Positions 26,671 to 35,630 of a DNA stretch of 64,000 nt are shown here, piece after piece (position 1 is the stretch's first letter; each line of letters starts with the position of its first letter). The translations under genes were made by a program, and so were the position numbers. Under the pieces are notes generated by a model. It ran no database searches and was not told the DNA's origin. It worked only from the letters and a program-made list of their open reading frames with translations. The stretch is taken from the NCBI GenBank assembly GCA_900551075.1, contig URVB01000007.1:55703-119702 (forward strand), given 5' to 3'. This stretch comes from an uncultured Blautia sp. (GTDB lineage Bacteria > Bacillota > Clostridia > Lachnospirales > Lachnospiraceae).

Positions 26671-28413
26671 ATGAAGCTTACAGATTATATTGTTGCATTC
26701 CTGGAAAAAAAAGGAATCCAGGATTTTTTTGGATATCAGGGAACGATGATTGCGCATTTTGTGGATTCCATAGAAAAAAATCCCAATACGGCCAATCATT
26801 CCTGCTATAACGAGCAGGGCGCCTCCTTTGCTGCGTGCGGCTATGCGCAGGCTAAGGAAGGATGCGCCTGTGCCTATGCGACCAGCGGACCCGGGGCTGT
26901 AAATCTGCTGTCGGGCGTGGCAAATGCGTATTTTGATTCTCTGCCCGTGGTCTTTCTGACCGGACAGCTAAATACTTATGAATATGCGGGGATTCCGGGC
27001 CTGCGTCAGCAGGGCTTCCAGGAGATTGATATTGTTTCCATGGCACGTCCTGTGACAAAATACTGTGTTCAGATTCGGGAGCCCGGGGATATTGTAAAAG
27101 AGCTAAACAAGGCATATCATATGGCAACAACCGGGAGGAAGGGGCCTGTTCTGATCGATCTGCCTATGAATATACAGAGGAGCGAAGTAGAGCATCCGGT
27201 ATATGATATGGAGTTTCCGGAGGCAGAAGAAAATGCTGCCCTTGCAGAAGAGGCGGCACAGGCTGTGGAAGAGGCGCTCCGTCTGGCAAAACGTCCGGTT
27301 ATTCTGATGGGACATGGCGTGGATTGCAGGGAAAGCCAGTCTGCGCTGCTGAGATTTGCCGAGAAGCATAAAATCCCGGTAATCACCAGTGTGCTGGCGA
27401 AATCGGCGGTGCCCTTTGACCATCCGATGAATTTTGGATGTATCGGCGGTGCATATGGACATCGTTATGCGAATATGATCGCCAATGCCAAGAGCGATCT
27501 GCTTTTGTGCTTTGGCATTTCGCTTTGTACCAGACAGATCGGTGTGAAGGTACATGAATTTGCAAAAAATGCGGAAATTATCCGTATTGATATAGATGCT
27601 GAGAATTTGAAGAGAGAAATTCACGAAAACAGTACCCATGAGCAGAAATTCTGTGTCGATACCAGGGCCGTGATCGACCGTCTCAAAAAGGCTGCTTTTG
27701 CCGGGAGAGACGGACGGGAGGAATGGAGCGTTGTCTGCGGTGAAATCAGGAACAATCTGCAGGCGGTGGATGAGGCAACGCCGGAGCGTTATCCAAACAG
27801 GATGATTGCGGAGCTGAGTGAATGTCTGGCGGATACCTCGGCGGTTGCCGTAGATGTAGGACAGCATATGGTGTGGAGCTATCAGTCCTTTCGGAACAGA
27901 AGGGGCCAGCACCTGCTGTTTTCCGGTGGACACGGCGCTATGGGATATGCACTTCCGGCGGCAATCGGCGCATATTATGCGACTGGCAGGCCGGTGGCGT
28001 GTATTTGTGGAGATGGCGCATTTCAGATGAATATTCAGGAGCTTCAGTGGGTAAAACGAGAAAATATTCCGATTAAAATGGTCGTTCTGAATAACGGGGC
28101 CCTGGGAATGATCCGGCATCTGCAGAGAGACTATTTTGACTGCCTGTTTGCCGGAACCTCGGAGGGCTGCGGTTTTTCCTCCTGTGATTTCAGCAGGGTT
28201 TCCGAGGGCTATGGAATACCTGCGAAGCGTATCCGTTGTGAAGGAGCGGCGGAGGAGGCGCCTGATTTTTTGAAAGAAAAAGGACCGGGACTTTTGGAGA
28301 TTGTTTTAGAGCATGGAACCTTCGCATATCCAAAGACCTGTCTGGGAGAACCCATTCATAACCAGCAGCCATATGCGCCGGAGGAGGTCTATGAGCGGCT
28401 GATGAAGCTATAA
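26671..28413 (+). CDS. Thiamine diphosphate-dependent enzyme, acetolactate synthase-like
   Basis: A 580-residue enzyme with the three-domain layout of acetolactate synthase: an N-terminal pyrimidine domain with catalytic Glu in YNEQGASFAACGYA, a middle domain, and a C-terminal ThDP domain with GDGAFQMN and the NNGALGM end of the metal motif. No regulatory IlvN gene is adjacent and the position is inside a wall-polymer locus. ThDP enzymes in such loci can join a two-carbon unit to a keto sugar (as YerE does in branched sugar synthesis) or make a ketoacid precursor. The real substrate is unknown. AGGAGGGGATC precedes the ATG. Confidence 0.85.
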   Translation: MKLTDYIVAFLEKKGIQDFFGYQGTMIAHFVDSIEKNPNTANHSCYNEQGASFAACGYAQAKEGCACAYATSGPGAVNLLSGVANAYFDSLPVVFLTGQLNTYEYAGIPGLRQQGFQEIDIVSMARPVTKYCVQIREPGDIVKELNKAYHMATTGRKGPVLIDLPMNIQRSEVEHPVYDMEFPEAEENAALAEEAAQAVEEALRLAKRPVILMGHGVDCRESQSALLRFAEKHKIPVITSVLAKSAVPFDHPMNFGCIGGAYGHRYANMIANAKSDLLLCFGISLCTRQIGVKVHEFAKNAEIIRIDIDAENLKREIHENSTHEQKFCVDTRAVIDRLKKAAFAGRDGREEWSVVCGEIRNNLQAVDEATPERYPNRMIAELSECLADTSAVAVDVGQHMVWSYQSFRNRRGQHLLFSGGHGAMGYALPAAIGAYYATGRPVACICGDGAFQMNIQELQWVKRENIPIKMVVLNNGALGMIRHLQRDYFDCLFAGTSEGCGFSSCDFSRVSEGYGIPAKRIRCEGAAEEAPDFLKEKGPGLLEIVLEHGTFAYPKTCLGEPIHNQQPYAPEEVYERLMKL

Positions 28414-28425
28414 AAGGAGAAGATT

Positions 28426-29163
28426 ATGAGCAGAGTATCGGTAATAACCGGAGGAACCTCCGGAATTGGACGGGGGATTGTGGAAAAGCTTCTTGCACAT
28501 TCGGGCGAGGGAGATGTTATTTTCGTCAATTATGCCCATAATCAAAAGCAGGCAGAAGAATTTGTCCGCAGCCTTCCGGTACATCATCAGAAGATGCTCC
28601 GTCTGGTGCGTGCGGATATGTCCTCCTATGAGGAAATGCTTGCCTTTGTAAAGGAAATCAAACAAAAAGCCGGCCGCGTTGACTGGCTTATCTTAAATAC
28701 GGGCATCAGTACTTATGCGAAATATGAGGATTACACGTTTGAGGAATGGACCAAAATAGTAAATACTAATTTGTCGGTGCCGGTATTTTTTGTAAAGGAG
28801 CTGCGCCCGGTTATGACTTTGGGTGGCTCTGTGTTGTTTATGGGCTCTTATGCAGGGCAGCAGGCGTATTCCTCTTCCTTAGTATATGGTGTGACCAAGG
28901 CGGCTGTTCATTTTCTGACAAAATCCCTGGTAAAGGAGTTTGAGCCAAAGGGCATCACGGTCAATGCCATTGCACCGGGCTTTATTGAGACTCCGTGGCA
29001 TGCGGGCAGGAGTCAGGAGAGCTATGACCGCATCAGCAAAAAGATTGCGCTTCATCGTTTTGGAAAAATAAAGGATGTGGCGGATATGGCATACAGTATT
29101 CTCACGAATGAATACATGAATGGAAGTATTGTGGATATCCATGGAGGCTACGACTATTTTTAA
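28426..29163 (+). CDS. Short-chain dehydrogenase/reductase
   Basis: A 245-residue classical SDR. The cofactor loop is TGGTSGIG (about 8-15), the NNAG motif is LNTGIS, and the catalytic pair Y154xxxK158 is in VYGVTKAA, with a serine upstream in MGSYAG. The C-terminus IVDIHGGYDYF is typical. It lies 12 bases after the ThDP enzyme and would reduce a keto group, possibly on that enzyme's product (inference). Confidence 0.9.
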   Translation: MSRVSVITGGTSGIGRGIVEKLLAHSGEGDVIFVNYAHNQKQAEEFVRSLPVHHQKMLRLVRADMSSYEEMLAFVKEIKQKAGRVDWLILNTGISTYAKYEDYTFEEWTKIVNTNLSVPVFFVKELRPVMTLGGSVLFMGSYAGQQAYSSSLVYGVTKAAVHFLTKSLVKEFEPKGITVNAIAPGFIETPWHAGRSQESYDRISKKIALHRFGKIKDVADMAYSILTNEYMNGSIVDIHGGYDYF

Positions 29164-29181
29164 CCGGCAGGAGAAAAGACA

Positions 29182-30105
29182 ATGGAGTATGAGATAAAAA
29201 ATGGATATCTGAAGGTCCGAATTGCACCCAAAGGAGGGGAGCTGCGTTCTGTCTGTGACAAATACGGGCAGGAATATTTATGGCAGGGAGACGCAGCCAC
29301 ATGGCAGGGCCACGGACCGAATTTATTTCCTTATGTGGGCAGACTGACGGGGGGAGCATATCTGTACCAGAAGCAAATATATCATATGGGTATTCATGGA
29401 TTTTTGATGAACATGGAGATGAAGCCGGTAAGCTGTGAAAGGGATACTCTGGTCATGGAGCTGTGTGCCTGTGAGGAAACCAGAAGACAGTATCCCTTTT
29501 TGTTTGCTCTTAGGATTCAATGGCAGTTAAGGAAGGAATCCCTGGAAATCACCTATCAGCTGAGGAATCAGGATGAAAAAACCATGTATTTTGGTATTGG
29601 AGGGCATCCGGGATTTCGGATTCCTCTGGAAGAAGGGCTGGCATTTGAGGACCATTACCTGGATTTCGGTAAAGAATCGGAACCGCTGTCTCTGGGACTG
29701 TCGGAGGATAATTTTATGAGCGGGAGGGATATCCCGTTTCCTCTCCGCGAAAAGCGTTATCTGGATTTGAGCAGGGAGCTGTTTGTGAAGGACTCCGTTG
29801 TGCTTCGGGAGACATCCCGTCAGGTAACCTTGAGAAGCAGGCAGGGTACGAAAGCCATCCGGGTGGAATATCCGGGAATGACATATCTGGTATTGTGGGT
29901 CTGGCCCGGGAGAGAGGTTTCTTTTCTCTGCCTGGAGCCCTGGAGCTCGCTTCCGTCGAGAAAGAATGTGACAGAGGACCTGGAGGCGCAGTCGGACCTG
30001 ATTTCTTTGGAAGCAGGAAATATTTATGAGAATAAGTGGAGTATTTCCATTCTTAATAAAAAAGACATAAAGGATAGAAAAAATTTCTCTTATTTACTTG
30101 CTTAA
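29182..30105 (+). CDS. Aldose 1-epimerase family protein (LacX-like)
   Basis: A 307-residue protein of the galactose mutarotase fold. GRLTGGAY, the histidine motif GIHGFLMN and GIGGHPGFRIPL hold the expected histidines, and FLCLEPW supplies the late glutamate. This subgroup resembles LacX and uncharacterised mutarotase-like proteins. AGGAGAAAAGAC precedes the ATG. It is last in the block and may interconvert anomers of a sugar used by the locus. The -35 box of the livK promoter overlaps its end. Confidence 0.85.
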   Translation: MEYEIKNGYLKVRIAPKGGELRSVCDKYGQEYLWQGDAATWQGHGPNLFPYVGRLTGGAYLYQKQIYHMGIHGFLMNMEMKPVSCERDTLVMELCACEETRRQYPFLFALRIQWQLRKESLEITYQLRNQDEKTMYFGIGGHPGFRIPLEEGLAFEDHYLDFGKESEPLSLGLSEDNFMSGRDIPFPLREKRYLDLSRELFVKDSVVLRETSRQVTLRSRQGTKAIRVEYPGMTYLVLWVWPGREVSFLCLEPWSSLPSRKNVTEDLEAQSDLISLEAGNIYENKWSISILNKKDIKDRKNFSYLLA

Positions 30106-30126
30106 AGTGTGAAAGAGTGGTATAAT
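30098..30126 (+). promoter_or_regulatory. Promoter of livKHMGF
   Basis: TTGCTT (30098-30103), a 17-bp spacer and a perfect TATAAT (30121-30126). Confidence 0.75.
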
Positions 30127-30191
30127 CTGTGACATGTTTTAGAGACAAAAACATATGTCTTTATAGTGGACACAAAGAGGAGGGTAATCTT

Positions 30192-31355
30192 ATGAAGAGA
30201 AAATTATTGTCTGTTTTAATGGCAGCCGCTATGGCAGCCGCAACAGCAGTTCCGGCGTTTGCAGCAGATACTGTGAAGATCGGTGTCTATGAGCCGGCAT
30301 CCGGCGACAACGGAGCGGGCGGAAAGCAGGAAACCCTGGGTATCCAGTATGCAAATAGCGAGACAGATACTGTTGAAATTGATGGAACAGAATATAAGGT
30401 AGAGCTGGATATCGTAGACAACGAGTCTTCCAATGACAAGGGACCATCCGCTGCGTCACAGCTTGTAAGTGATGGCGTATCCATCGTACTTGGCTCCTAT
30501 GGCTCCGGCGTATCCATCGCAGCATCCGATATCTTTAAGGATGGCGGCGTTCCGGCAATGGGTGTTACCTGTACAAACCCGCAGGTAACTCAGGGAAATA
30601 CTCATTATTTCCGCATTTGTTTCCTGGACCCGTTCCAGGGTACCGTACTTGCAAACTTCGCAAATGAGAACTTTGAAGCAAAGAAAGCATACGTACTGAC
30701 CAAATTAGGGGATGACTACTCCACAGGCCTGGGACATTACTTCACAAAGGCTTTTGAAGAGCTGGGCGGAGAAGTGGTTGCAGAGACCTTCCCGGAAGGA
30801 AACAGTGATTTTGCATCCTATATTACATCCGCTAAGAATGCGGAGGCAGACGTATTTTTTGCTCCTGTATCTACAGAGGCAGCCGCACTGATCATTGAGC
30901 AGGCAGCTTCTCAGGGCATGGAAATCCCGATGATGGCAGGCGACACATGGGATTCCAACGTTATCTTAAATGCAGCCAAGGGCAAAGCTGTTCAAATTTA
31001 TGTAACAACCTTCTATCAGGAAGGCGGTAATGCAGAATTTGACGAAGGTATGAAAGAATATATCAATAGTGATTCCACTGCTAAGGCAAACAACGGCGGT
31101 GACGATACCATCGCGGCAGTATCTGCAATGGGCTATGATGCATATTATGTAGCGCTGGAGGCAATCAAGGCGGCAGGCTCTACAGATCCGGCAGCAGTGA
31201 ACGAAGCTCTCTGGGAGGTTGAATATGAGGGTGTGTGCGGCAAGGTCGTATTTGATGATGAAAACGGCGATGCACAGAGAGATACCGCATATGTTAAGAG
31301 TGCAAACACAGAAACTGGTGCATGGGAATTCGTAGGAGAACAGGGCATCAAATAA
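30192..31355 (+). CDS. livK: Branched-chain amino acid ABC transporter substrate-binding protein
   Basis: A 387-residue periplasmic-binding-type protein of the LivK/leucine-binding family. The signal peptide ends AVPAFAADTVK; there is no lipobox cysteine, which is unusual for a Gram-positive solute receptor. The mature part begins VKIGVYEPASGDNG and contains VLGSYGSGVSIAASDIF. AGGAGGG precedes the ATG at 30192; an in-frame upstream start at 30129 would bury the signal peptide and is rejected. It is the first gene of a five-gene importer; ligand type (Leu/Ile/Val or another small acid) is open. Confidence 0.93.
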   Translation: MKRKLLSVLMAAAMAAATAVPAFAADTVKIGVYEPASGDNGAGGKQETLGIQYANSETDTVEIDGTEYKVELDIVDNESSNDKGPSAASQLVSDGVSIVLGSYGSGVSIAASDIFKDGGVPAMGVTCTNPQVTQGNTHYFRICFLDPFQGTVLANFANENFEAKKAYVLTKLGDDYSTGLGHYFTKAFEELGGEVVAETFPEGNSDFASYITSAKNAEADVFFAPVSTEAAALIIEQAASQGMEIPMMAGDTWDSNVILNAAKGKAVQIYVTTFYQEGGNAEFDEGMKEYINSDSTAKANNGGDDTIAAVSAMGYDAYYVALEAIKAAGSTDPAAVNEALWEVEYEGVCGKVVFDDENGDAQRDTAYVKSANTETGAWEFVGEQGIK

Positions 31356-31376
31356 TTGAAAGCATAAATGATTCTC

Positions 31377-31399
31377 GGGGCGGGGGGGGTTTCCGCCCC
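31377..31399 (+). promoter_or_regulatory. GC-rich hairpin between livK and livH
   Basis: GGGGCGG (31377-31383) pairs with CCGCCCC (31393-31399) around a G-rich loop. No U tract follows, so it is more likely a processing or stabilising element that favours livK mRNA than a full terminator. It holds a run of eight G bases that could hide a sequencing indel. Confidence 0.6.
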
Positions 31400-31453
31400 C
31401 GCAAATTTAATCGGGCCGCAAAGCAGGCCGGAGGTATTTTAGGGAGGGTTTTC

Positions 31454-32338
31454 CTGGGTTGGGTCAGTAAAAATCTGCCGTATCTGCTGGCAGGCGTTTC
31501 CGTCGGTGGTCAGTATGCGCTGATAGCCATTGGATATACCATGGTATATGGTATTTTGCGTTTGATTAACTTTGCCCACGGCGATATTTTTATGGTTGCG
31601 GGCCTGATTATGGTTTATGCATCTGCTTCTATGCCGATGTATATTTCCATTCCGTTGGTACTGATCGTGACGGTTATTCTGGGATTTTTGATAGAGCGCA
31701 TAGCATATAAGCCTCTTAGAAGCGCTCCGAGAATGTCTATTATGATCTCAGCGATCGGTGTTTCTTATCTGCTTCAGAACCTGGCTCTGTATGTAACAGG
31801 TGGCCTTGCACAGCAGTATCCCTCAATTCCGTGGGTCAGCGACACGATCCAGGTATACGGTGCTACCACGAAACGTGTTACAGTGATTACCCCGTTTCTG
31901 ACGATCATTTTGGTCGTTGCACTGGTAATGCTGATCAAATACACAAAAATCGGCATGGCGATGCGTGCGGCATCCAAGGATTTTGAGACATCTCAGTTGA
32001 TGGGTATTAAGATTAATTCAGTTATCAGTATGACCTTTATCATCGGTTCTTTCCTGGCGGCTGTGGGAAGTCTTCTGTTCTTCTCCAACTATACGGGTGT
32101 AACGCCTACAGCCGGCGCCATGCCGGGCCTGAAGGCATTTGTAGCTGCAGTATTCGGCGGTATCGGTTCGATTCCCGGCGCGGTGATCGGCGCGTTTATC
32201 ATCGGTATCTGTGAAAATATCATCAAGGGTATGGGCTGGACGACCTTTTCCGACGCCTTTACCTTTGCACTTTTGATCGTGATCCTGATTGCCAGGCCAA
32301 CAGGTCTTTTCGGCGAAAAAGCAACAGACAAAGTATAA
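31454..32338 (+). CDS. livH: Branched-chain amino acid ABC transporter permease LivH
   Basis: A membrane subunit with about eight helices; LAGVSVGGQYALIAIGYTMVYGILRLINFAHGD is split here by the family's conserved YALIALGYTMVYG motif, and AAVFGGIGSIPGAVIG is the EAA-like loop. The start is uncertain. The only good Shine-Dalgarno (AGGGAGGG, 31441-31448) is followed by a CTG at 31454 that fits the family N-terminus. The first in-frame ATG is 31322, inside livK, and would add 44 poorly conserved residues read through the hairpin. No GTG or TTG exists between them. Confidence 0.9.
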   Translation: MGWVSKNLPYLLAGVSVGGQYALIAIGYTMVYGILRLINFAHGDIFMVAGLIMVYASASMPMYISIPLVLIVTVILGFLIERIAYKPLRSAPRMSIMISAIGVSYLLQNLALYVTGGLAQQYPSIPWVSDTIQVYGATTKRVTVITPFLTIILVVALVMLIKYTKIGMAMRAASKDFETSQLMGIKINSVISMTFIIGSFLAAVGSLLFFSNYTGVTPTAGAMPGLKAFVAAVFGGIGSIPGAVIGAFIIGICENIIKGMGWTTFSDAFTFALLIVILIARPTGLFGEKATDKV

Positions 32339-32350
32339 GGAGGCGTAATT

Positions 32351-33436
32351 ATGACGAAGAAAAAAGAGACTATCATAAGCGCAGCCTTAATTGCCGCACT
32401 GCTGGCTGTGTTATTTATTATGGAGCAGGTGCTTCCGTCTACATCAATGATCTTCACTGTTCTGGAAAAAGGTGCGATCTATGCATTGGTGGCGGTATCT
32501 ATGAACCTGTTGAACGGATTTACCGGTCTGTTTTCTCTGGGGCAGGCGGGGTTTATGCTTCTTGGGGCTTATACATACGGAGTCCTGACCATTCCGGCGG
32601 AGCAGAGGATCAATGTATACCAGTATTTTGACGGCGGTATCATCCAATTTTCTGTTCCGGTTATTGTGGCTTTGATTGCGGCAGGTGCGGTTGCGGCTGT
32701 GTTTGCCTGTCTGATCGGTCTTCCGGTTCTCCGCCTGAAGAGCGATTATCTGGCAATCGCGACCCTTGGCTTTGCGGAGATCATCCGTGCGGTATTCCAG
32801 TGGGATAAGCTGGGACCGGTCACGAATGGCTCCAACCTGCTTCGAAGCTATCCGACTTATAGTAGTGTGATTTATCCGTTTGTAGTGTCGGGAATTTGTA
32901 TTGCTATCATCGTGATGCTGATCAATTCCACCTATGGACGCGCATTTAAGGCAATCCGTGATGACGAGATCGCTGCGGAGGCTATGGGTATCAATCTGGC
33001 GCATCATAAGAGGATCGCTTTTATTGTCAGTTCCTTTTTTGCAGGAATTTCCGGTGCACTTCTGGCCATGTACCAGACGACAATTCAGGCCTCTATGTTC
33101 AAATCCGCTATGACCTATGAGATTCTTTTGATCGTGGTCATAGGCGGCATTGGTTCTGTAACGGGAAGCTGTATCAGTTCTTTCCTGTTTATCATCTGCT
33201 CTGAATGGCTGCTCCGTTTTCTGGATAATGATACCTATATCGGAAGCTTCCATGTGCCGCTTCTGCGCGCGGGCTTCCGTAAGGTTGTATTTTCCATTAT
33301 TATTATGATCATCGTGCTGTTTTTCCGAAAGGGCATTATGGGCACGAGGGAATTCTCTGTGAGAGAAATTTATAATTTCTTTACCGGAAAATCCCGCGGG
33401 AAAAAGCCGGCGGAAGGAGGGAACTCCAATGAATAA
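32351..33436 (+). CDS. livM: Branched-chain amino acid ABC transporter permease LivM
   Basis: A 361-residue second permease with nine to ten helices. GLFSLGQAGFMLLGAYTYG and LRLKSDYLAIATLGFAEI are conserved LivM motifs, and GGIGSVTGS is the ATPase-contact loop. AAGGAGG precedes the ATG. The end overlaps livG by eight bases, indicating coupled translation. Confidence 0.95.
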   Translation: MTKKKETIISAALIAALLAVLFIMEQVLPSTSMIFTVLEKGAIYALVAVSMNLLNGFTGLFSLGQAGFMLLGAYTYGVLTIPAEQRINVYQYFDGGIIQFSVPVIVALIAAGAVAAVFACLIGLPVLRLKSDYLAIATLGFAEIIRAVFQWDKLGPVTNGSNLLRSYPTYSSVIYPFVVSGICIAIIVMLINSTYGRAFKAIRDDEIAAEAMGINLAHHKRIAFIVSSFFAGISGALLAMYQTTIQASMFKSAMTYEILLIVVIGGIGSVTGSCISSFLFIICSEWLLRFLDNDTYIGSFHVPLLRAGFRKVVFSIIIMIIVLFFRKGIMGTREFSVREIYNFFTGKSRGKKPAEGGNSNE

Positions 33437-34268
33437 TGTGCTGAAGGTAGAAAATGTTACAATGCAGTTTGGCGGTGTCATTGCCGTTGATAATATGAAC
33501 ATCGAAGTAAATCAGGGAGAGATCGTTTCCCTCATCGGACCGAACGGCGCGGGGAAAACAACGGCGTTCAACGTGATCACGGGTGTGTATGCACCTACCA
33601 ACGGGGCTGTTTACTTCAACGGACAAAGGATCATCGAAAATCATCCCCAGGGCAAGATGAAGAAGCTGTACCAGGGTGAGAACAACGGGAAATACCATGG
33701 TGCGGTGGCACCGACGCCGGATAAGATCACAAAGCTTGGCATTGCCAGGACCTTCCAGAATATCCGCCTGTTTAAGAGCCAGACCGTATTCGAAAACATT
33801 CTGATCGCCAAGCATTTGAGAAGGACCAGCAATCTGTTTACAGCCACCTTTCATCTCAATGGGAGAGAAGAGGCGCAGATGCGGCAGGAAGCAGAAGAAC
33901 TGCTCCGTATCCTGGGGCTTGAGGATGTGCGGGATGAGCCTGCAACTTCTCTTCCTTATGGGAAACAGAGGCGTTTGGAAATCGCCAGAGCGCTTGCGAC
34001 TAAGCCGAGTCTTCTGCTTCTGGATGAGCCCGCAGCAGGTATGAATCCGCAGGAAACGGATGAGCTGACTGCTTTTATCGGCAAAATCCGTGATGAATTC
34101 GGGCTGACGATTTTTATGATCGAGCATCATATGGATTTGGTTATGGAAATTTCCGACAGGATTTATGTGTTGGATTTCGGTAAACCCATCGCAGCGGGAA
34201 CACCGGAGGAAATCCAGAATAATCCAAGGGTTATTGAAGCATATCTGGGAGGTGCCGCCGATGAGTAA
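33429..34268 (+). CDS. livG: Branched-chain amino acid ABC transporter ATPase LivG
   Basis: A 279-residue ATPase with Walker A GPNGAGKT, the signature region LPYGKQRRLEIARAL (the LivG form of LSGGQ) and Walker B LLLLDEPAAGMNP. The insert between the Walker A region and IARTFQNIRLF is typical of LivG. GGAGGG precedes the ATG within the end of livM. It overlaps livF by eight bases. Confidence 0.95.
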   Translation: MNNVLKVENVTMQFGGVIAVDNMNIEVNQGEIVSLIGPNGAGKTTAFNVITGVYAPTNGAVYFNGQRIIENHPQGKMKKLYQGENNGKYHGAVAPTPDKITKLGIARTFQNIRLFKSQTVFENILIAKHLRRTSNLFTATFHLNGREEAQMRQEAEELLRILGLEDVRDEPATSLPYGKQRRLEIARALATKPSLLLLDEPAAGMNPQETDELTAFIGKIRDEFGLTIFMIEHHMDLVMEISDRIYVLDFGKPIAAGTPEEIQNNPRVIEAYLGGAADE

Positions 34269-34980
34269 TATATTGGAAGTAAAGAACTTAAGTGTATCCT
34301 ACGGCGGCATCAGGGCCGTTAAGGATATCAGCTTTGAGGTTCCGAAGGGAGAGGTTGTTACCCTGATCGGAGCGAACGGCGCCGGAAAAAGCTCCACGCT
34401 TCGTTCTATTGTAGGTCTTGTAAAGCCGTCCTCCGGGAGTATTCTTCTGGATGGGAAGGAAATTGCAGGAAAGACACCGGAGCAGATTGTTTCCCGGGGA
34501 ATTACGCTGGTTCCGGAGGGACGCCGGGTCTTTACGGATCTGACCGTTCTGGAAAACCTGAAAATCGGCGCCTATATGCGCAAAGACAGCCTTGACGATG
34601 ACATCAACTGGTGTTATGATCTGTTTCCAAGATTAAAGGAACGCCATTGGCAGCTTGCCGGAACCTTATCCGGCGGGGAGCAGCAGATGCTTGCCATTGC
34701 CCGTGCACTGATGAGCCGGCCGGAAATCATTATGATGGATGAGCCATCCTTAGGTCTGGCGCCCATCGTCGTTCAGGGTGTATTTGATATCATCCGTGAG
34801 ATCAATAAGCAGGGTAAAACCATTCTTCTGGTAGAGCAGAATGCAAACATGGCGCTCCATGCCGCTCATCATGGTTATGTTATGGAAACAGGCACCATTA
34901 CCCTTTCCGGTACTGGAAAAGAGCTGGCAGAGAATGAATCTGTCAAGGCTGCTTATCTGGGTAAGGCAAAAAATAAATAG
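34261..34980 (+). CDS. livF: Branched-chain amino acid ABC transporter ATPase LivF
   Basis: A 239-residue ATPase with Walker A GANGAGKS, signature LSGGEQQMLAIARAL and Walker B IIMMDEPSLGLAP. LVPEGRRVFTDLTV is the usual LivF Q-loop region. The ATG at 34261 overlaps the livG end and follows GGAGGTG; longer upstream frames are rejected. It is the last gene of the importer, with a strong terminator at 35023. Confidence 0.95.
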   Translation: MSNILEVKNLSVSYGGIRAVKDISFEVPKGEVVTLIGANGAGKSSTLRSIVGLVKPSSGSILLDGKEIAGKTPEQIVSRGITLVPEGRRVFTDLTVLENLKIGAYMRKDSLDDDINWCYDLFPRLKERHWQLAGTLSGGEQQMLAIARALMSRPEIIMMDEPSLGLAPIVVQGVFDIIREINKQGKTILLVEQNANMALHAAHHGYVMETGTITLSGTGKELAENESVKAAYLGKAKNK

Positions 34981-35022
34981 TAAGATTGGGCGCGCGGCGC
35001 TGAGTAAAGCAATTACAAATGG

Positions 35023-35062
35023 AGTCCGGCCCGGGCAGATGCTGCCCGGTCCGGGCTTTGTT
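35023..35062 (+). terminator. Terminator of the liv operon
   Basis: A long stem (35023-35038 with 35042-35057, one mismatch) with a three-base loop, followed by TTGTTATT. Confidence 0.85.
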
Positions 35063-35109
35063 ATTAAGTGTAAATCATGCCGGAGAAACGGCAGAACGGA
35101 GGACCTGAT

Positions 35110-35622
35110 ATGAAACTTTTGGTGGTTGTAGATATGCAGAACGATTTTATTGATGGTGCACTGGGAACAAAGGAAGCAGTCTCTATCGTAGAAGCTGTGA
35201 AGAATAAAGTGGAAGCATACCGTCAGGCCGGGGATGCGGTGGTCTTCACCCGCGATACGCATGAGGCGGATTATCTAAAGACTCAGGAAGGCAGGAAGCT
35301 CCCGGTGCCCCATTGCATCCGCGGGACGCAAGGATGGGAGATCACCTCTGAGCTTTCTTTGGAGGGCTGCCCTGTGATTGATAAGCCTGCCTTTGGTTCC
35401 ATGGAGCTTGCAGAGCATGTAAAGAGGCTGGATACCCTGAAAGAAATCGAGCTGGTTGGACTTTGCACGGATATCTGTGTGATTTCCAATGCCCTTCTTC
35501 TGAAGGCGGCTCTCCCGGAGATGCCCATTGCTGTGGATGCCTCCTGCTGTGCAGGAGTAACACCTGATAGTCACAGGAATGCGCTGGAGGCAATGAAAAT
35601 GTGTCAGATTGAGATTCGGTAA
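35110..35622 (+). CDS. Isochorismatase/nicotinamidase-family cysteine hydrolase
   Basis: A 170-residue enzyme. VDMQNDFIDG holds the catalytic aspartate (about residue 8), a lysine lies midway, and GLCTDICVISNAL carries the nucleophilic cysteine after the usual cis-peptide region. This matches bacterial nicotinamidases and related amidohydrolases. The ATG at 35110 follows GGAGG. The gene stands after the liv terminator, so it is likely transcribed separately. Nicotinamide hydrolysis for NAD salvage is the best guess; other amides are possible. Confidence 0.88.
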   Translation: MKLLVVVDMQNDFIDGALGTKEAVSIVEAVKNKVEAYRQAGDAVVFTRDTHEADYLKTQEGRKLPVPHCIRGTQGWEITSELSLEGCPVIDKPAFGSMELAEHVKRLDTLKEIELVGLCTDICVISNALLLKAALPEMPIAVDASCCAGVTPDSHRNALEAMKMCQIEIR

Positions 35623-35630
35623 GTGCCGTT

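Noticed and set aside
27103..28119. A 338-codon frame on the minus strand
   Set aside because: It is the antisense of the ThDP enzyme, whose motifs are all intact on the plus strand.
26671..28413. Calling the ThDP enzyme IlvB
   Set aside because: It lacks an adjacent ilvN and lies in a surface-polymer operon, so biosynthetic acetolactate synthase is not the preferred call.
31368..31442. ATG at 31368 as a livH start
   Set aside because: It is out of frame with livH and its frame stops near 31442; it would work only if the run of eight G is miscounted.
32444..33502. A 352-codon frame on the minus strand
   Set aside because: It is antisense to livM and the start of livG and has no recognisable motif.
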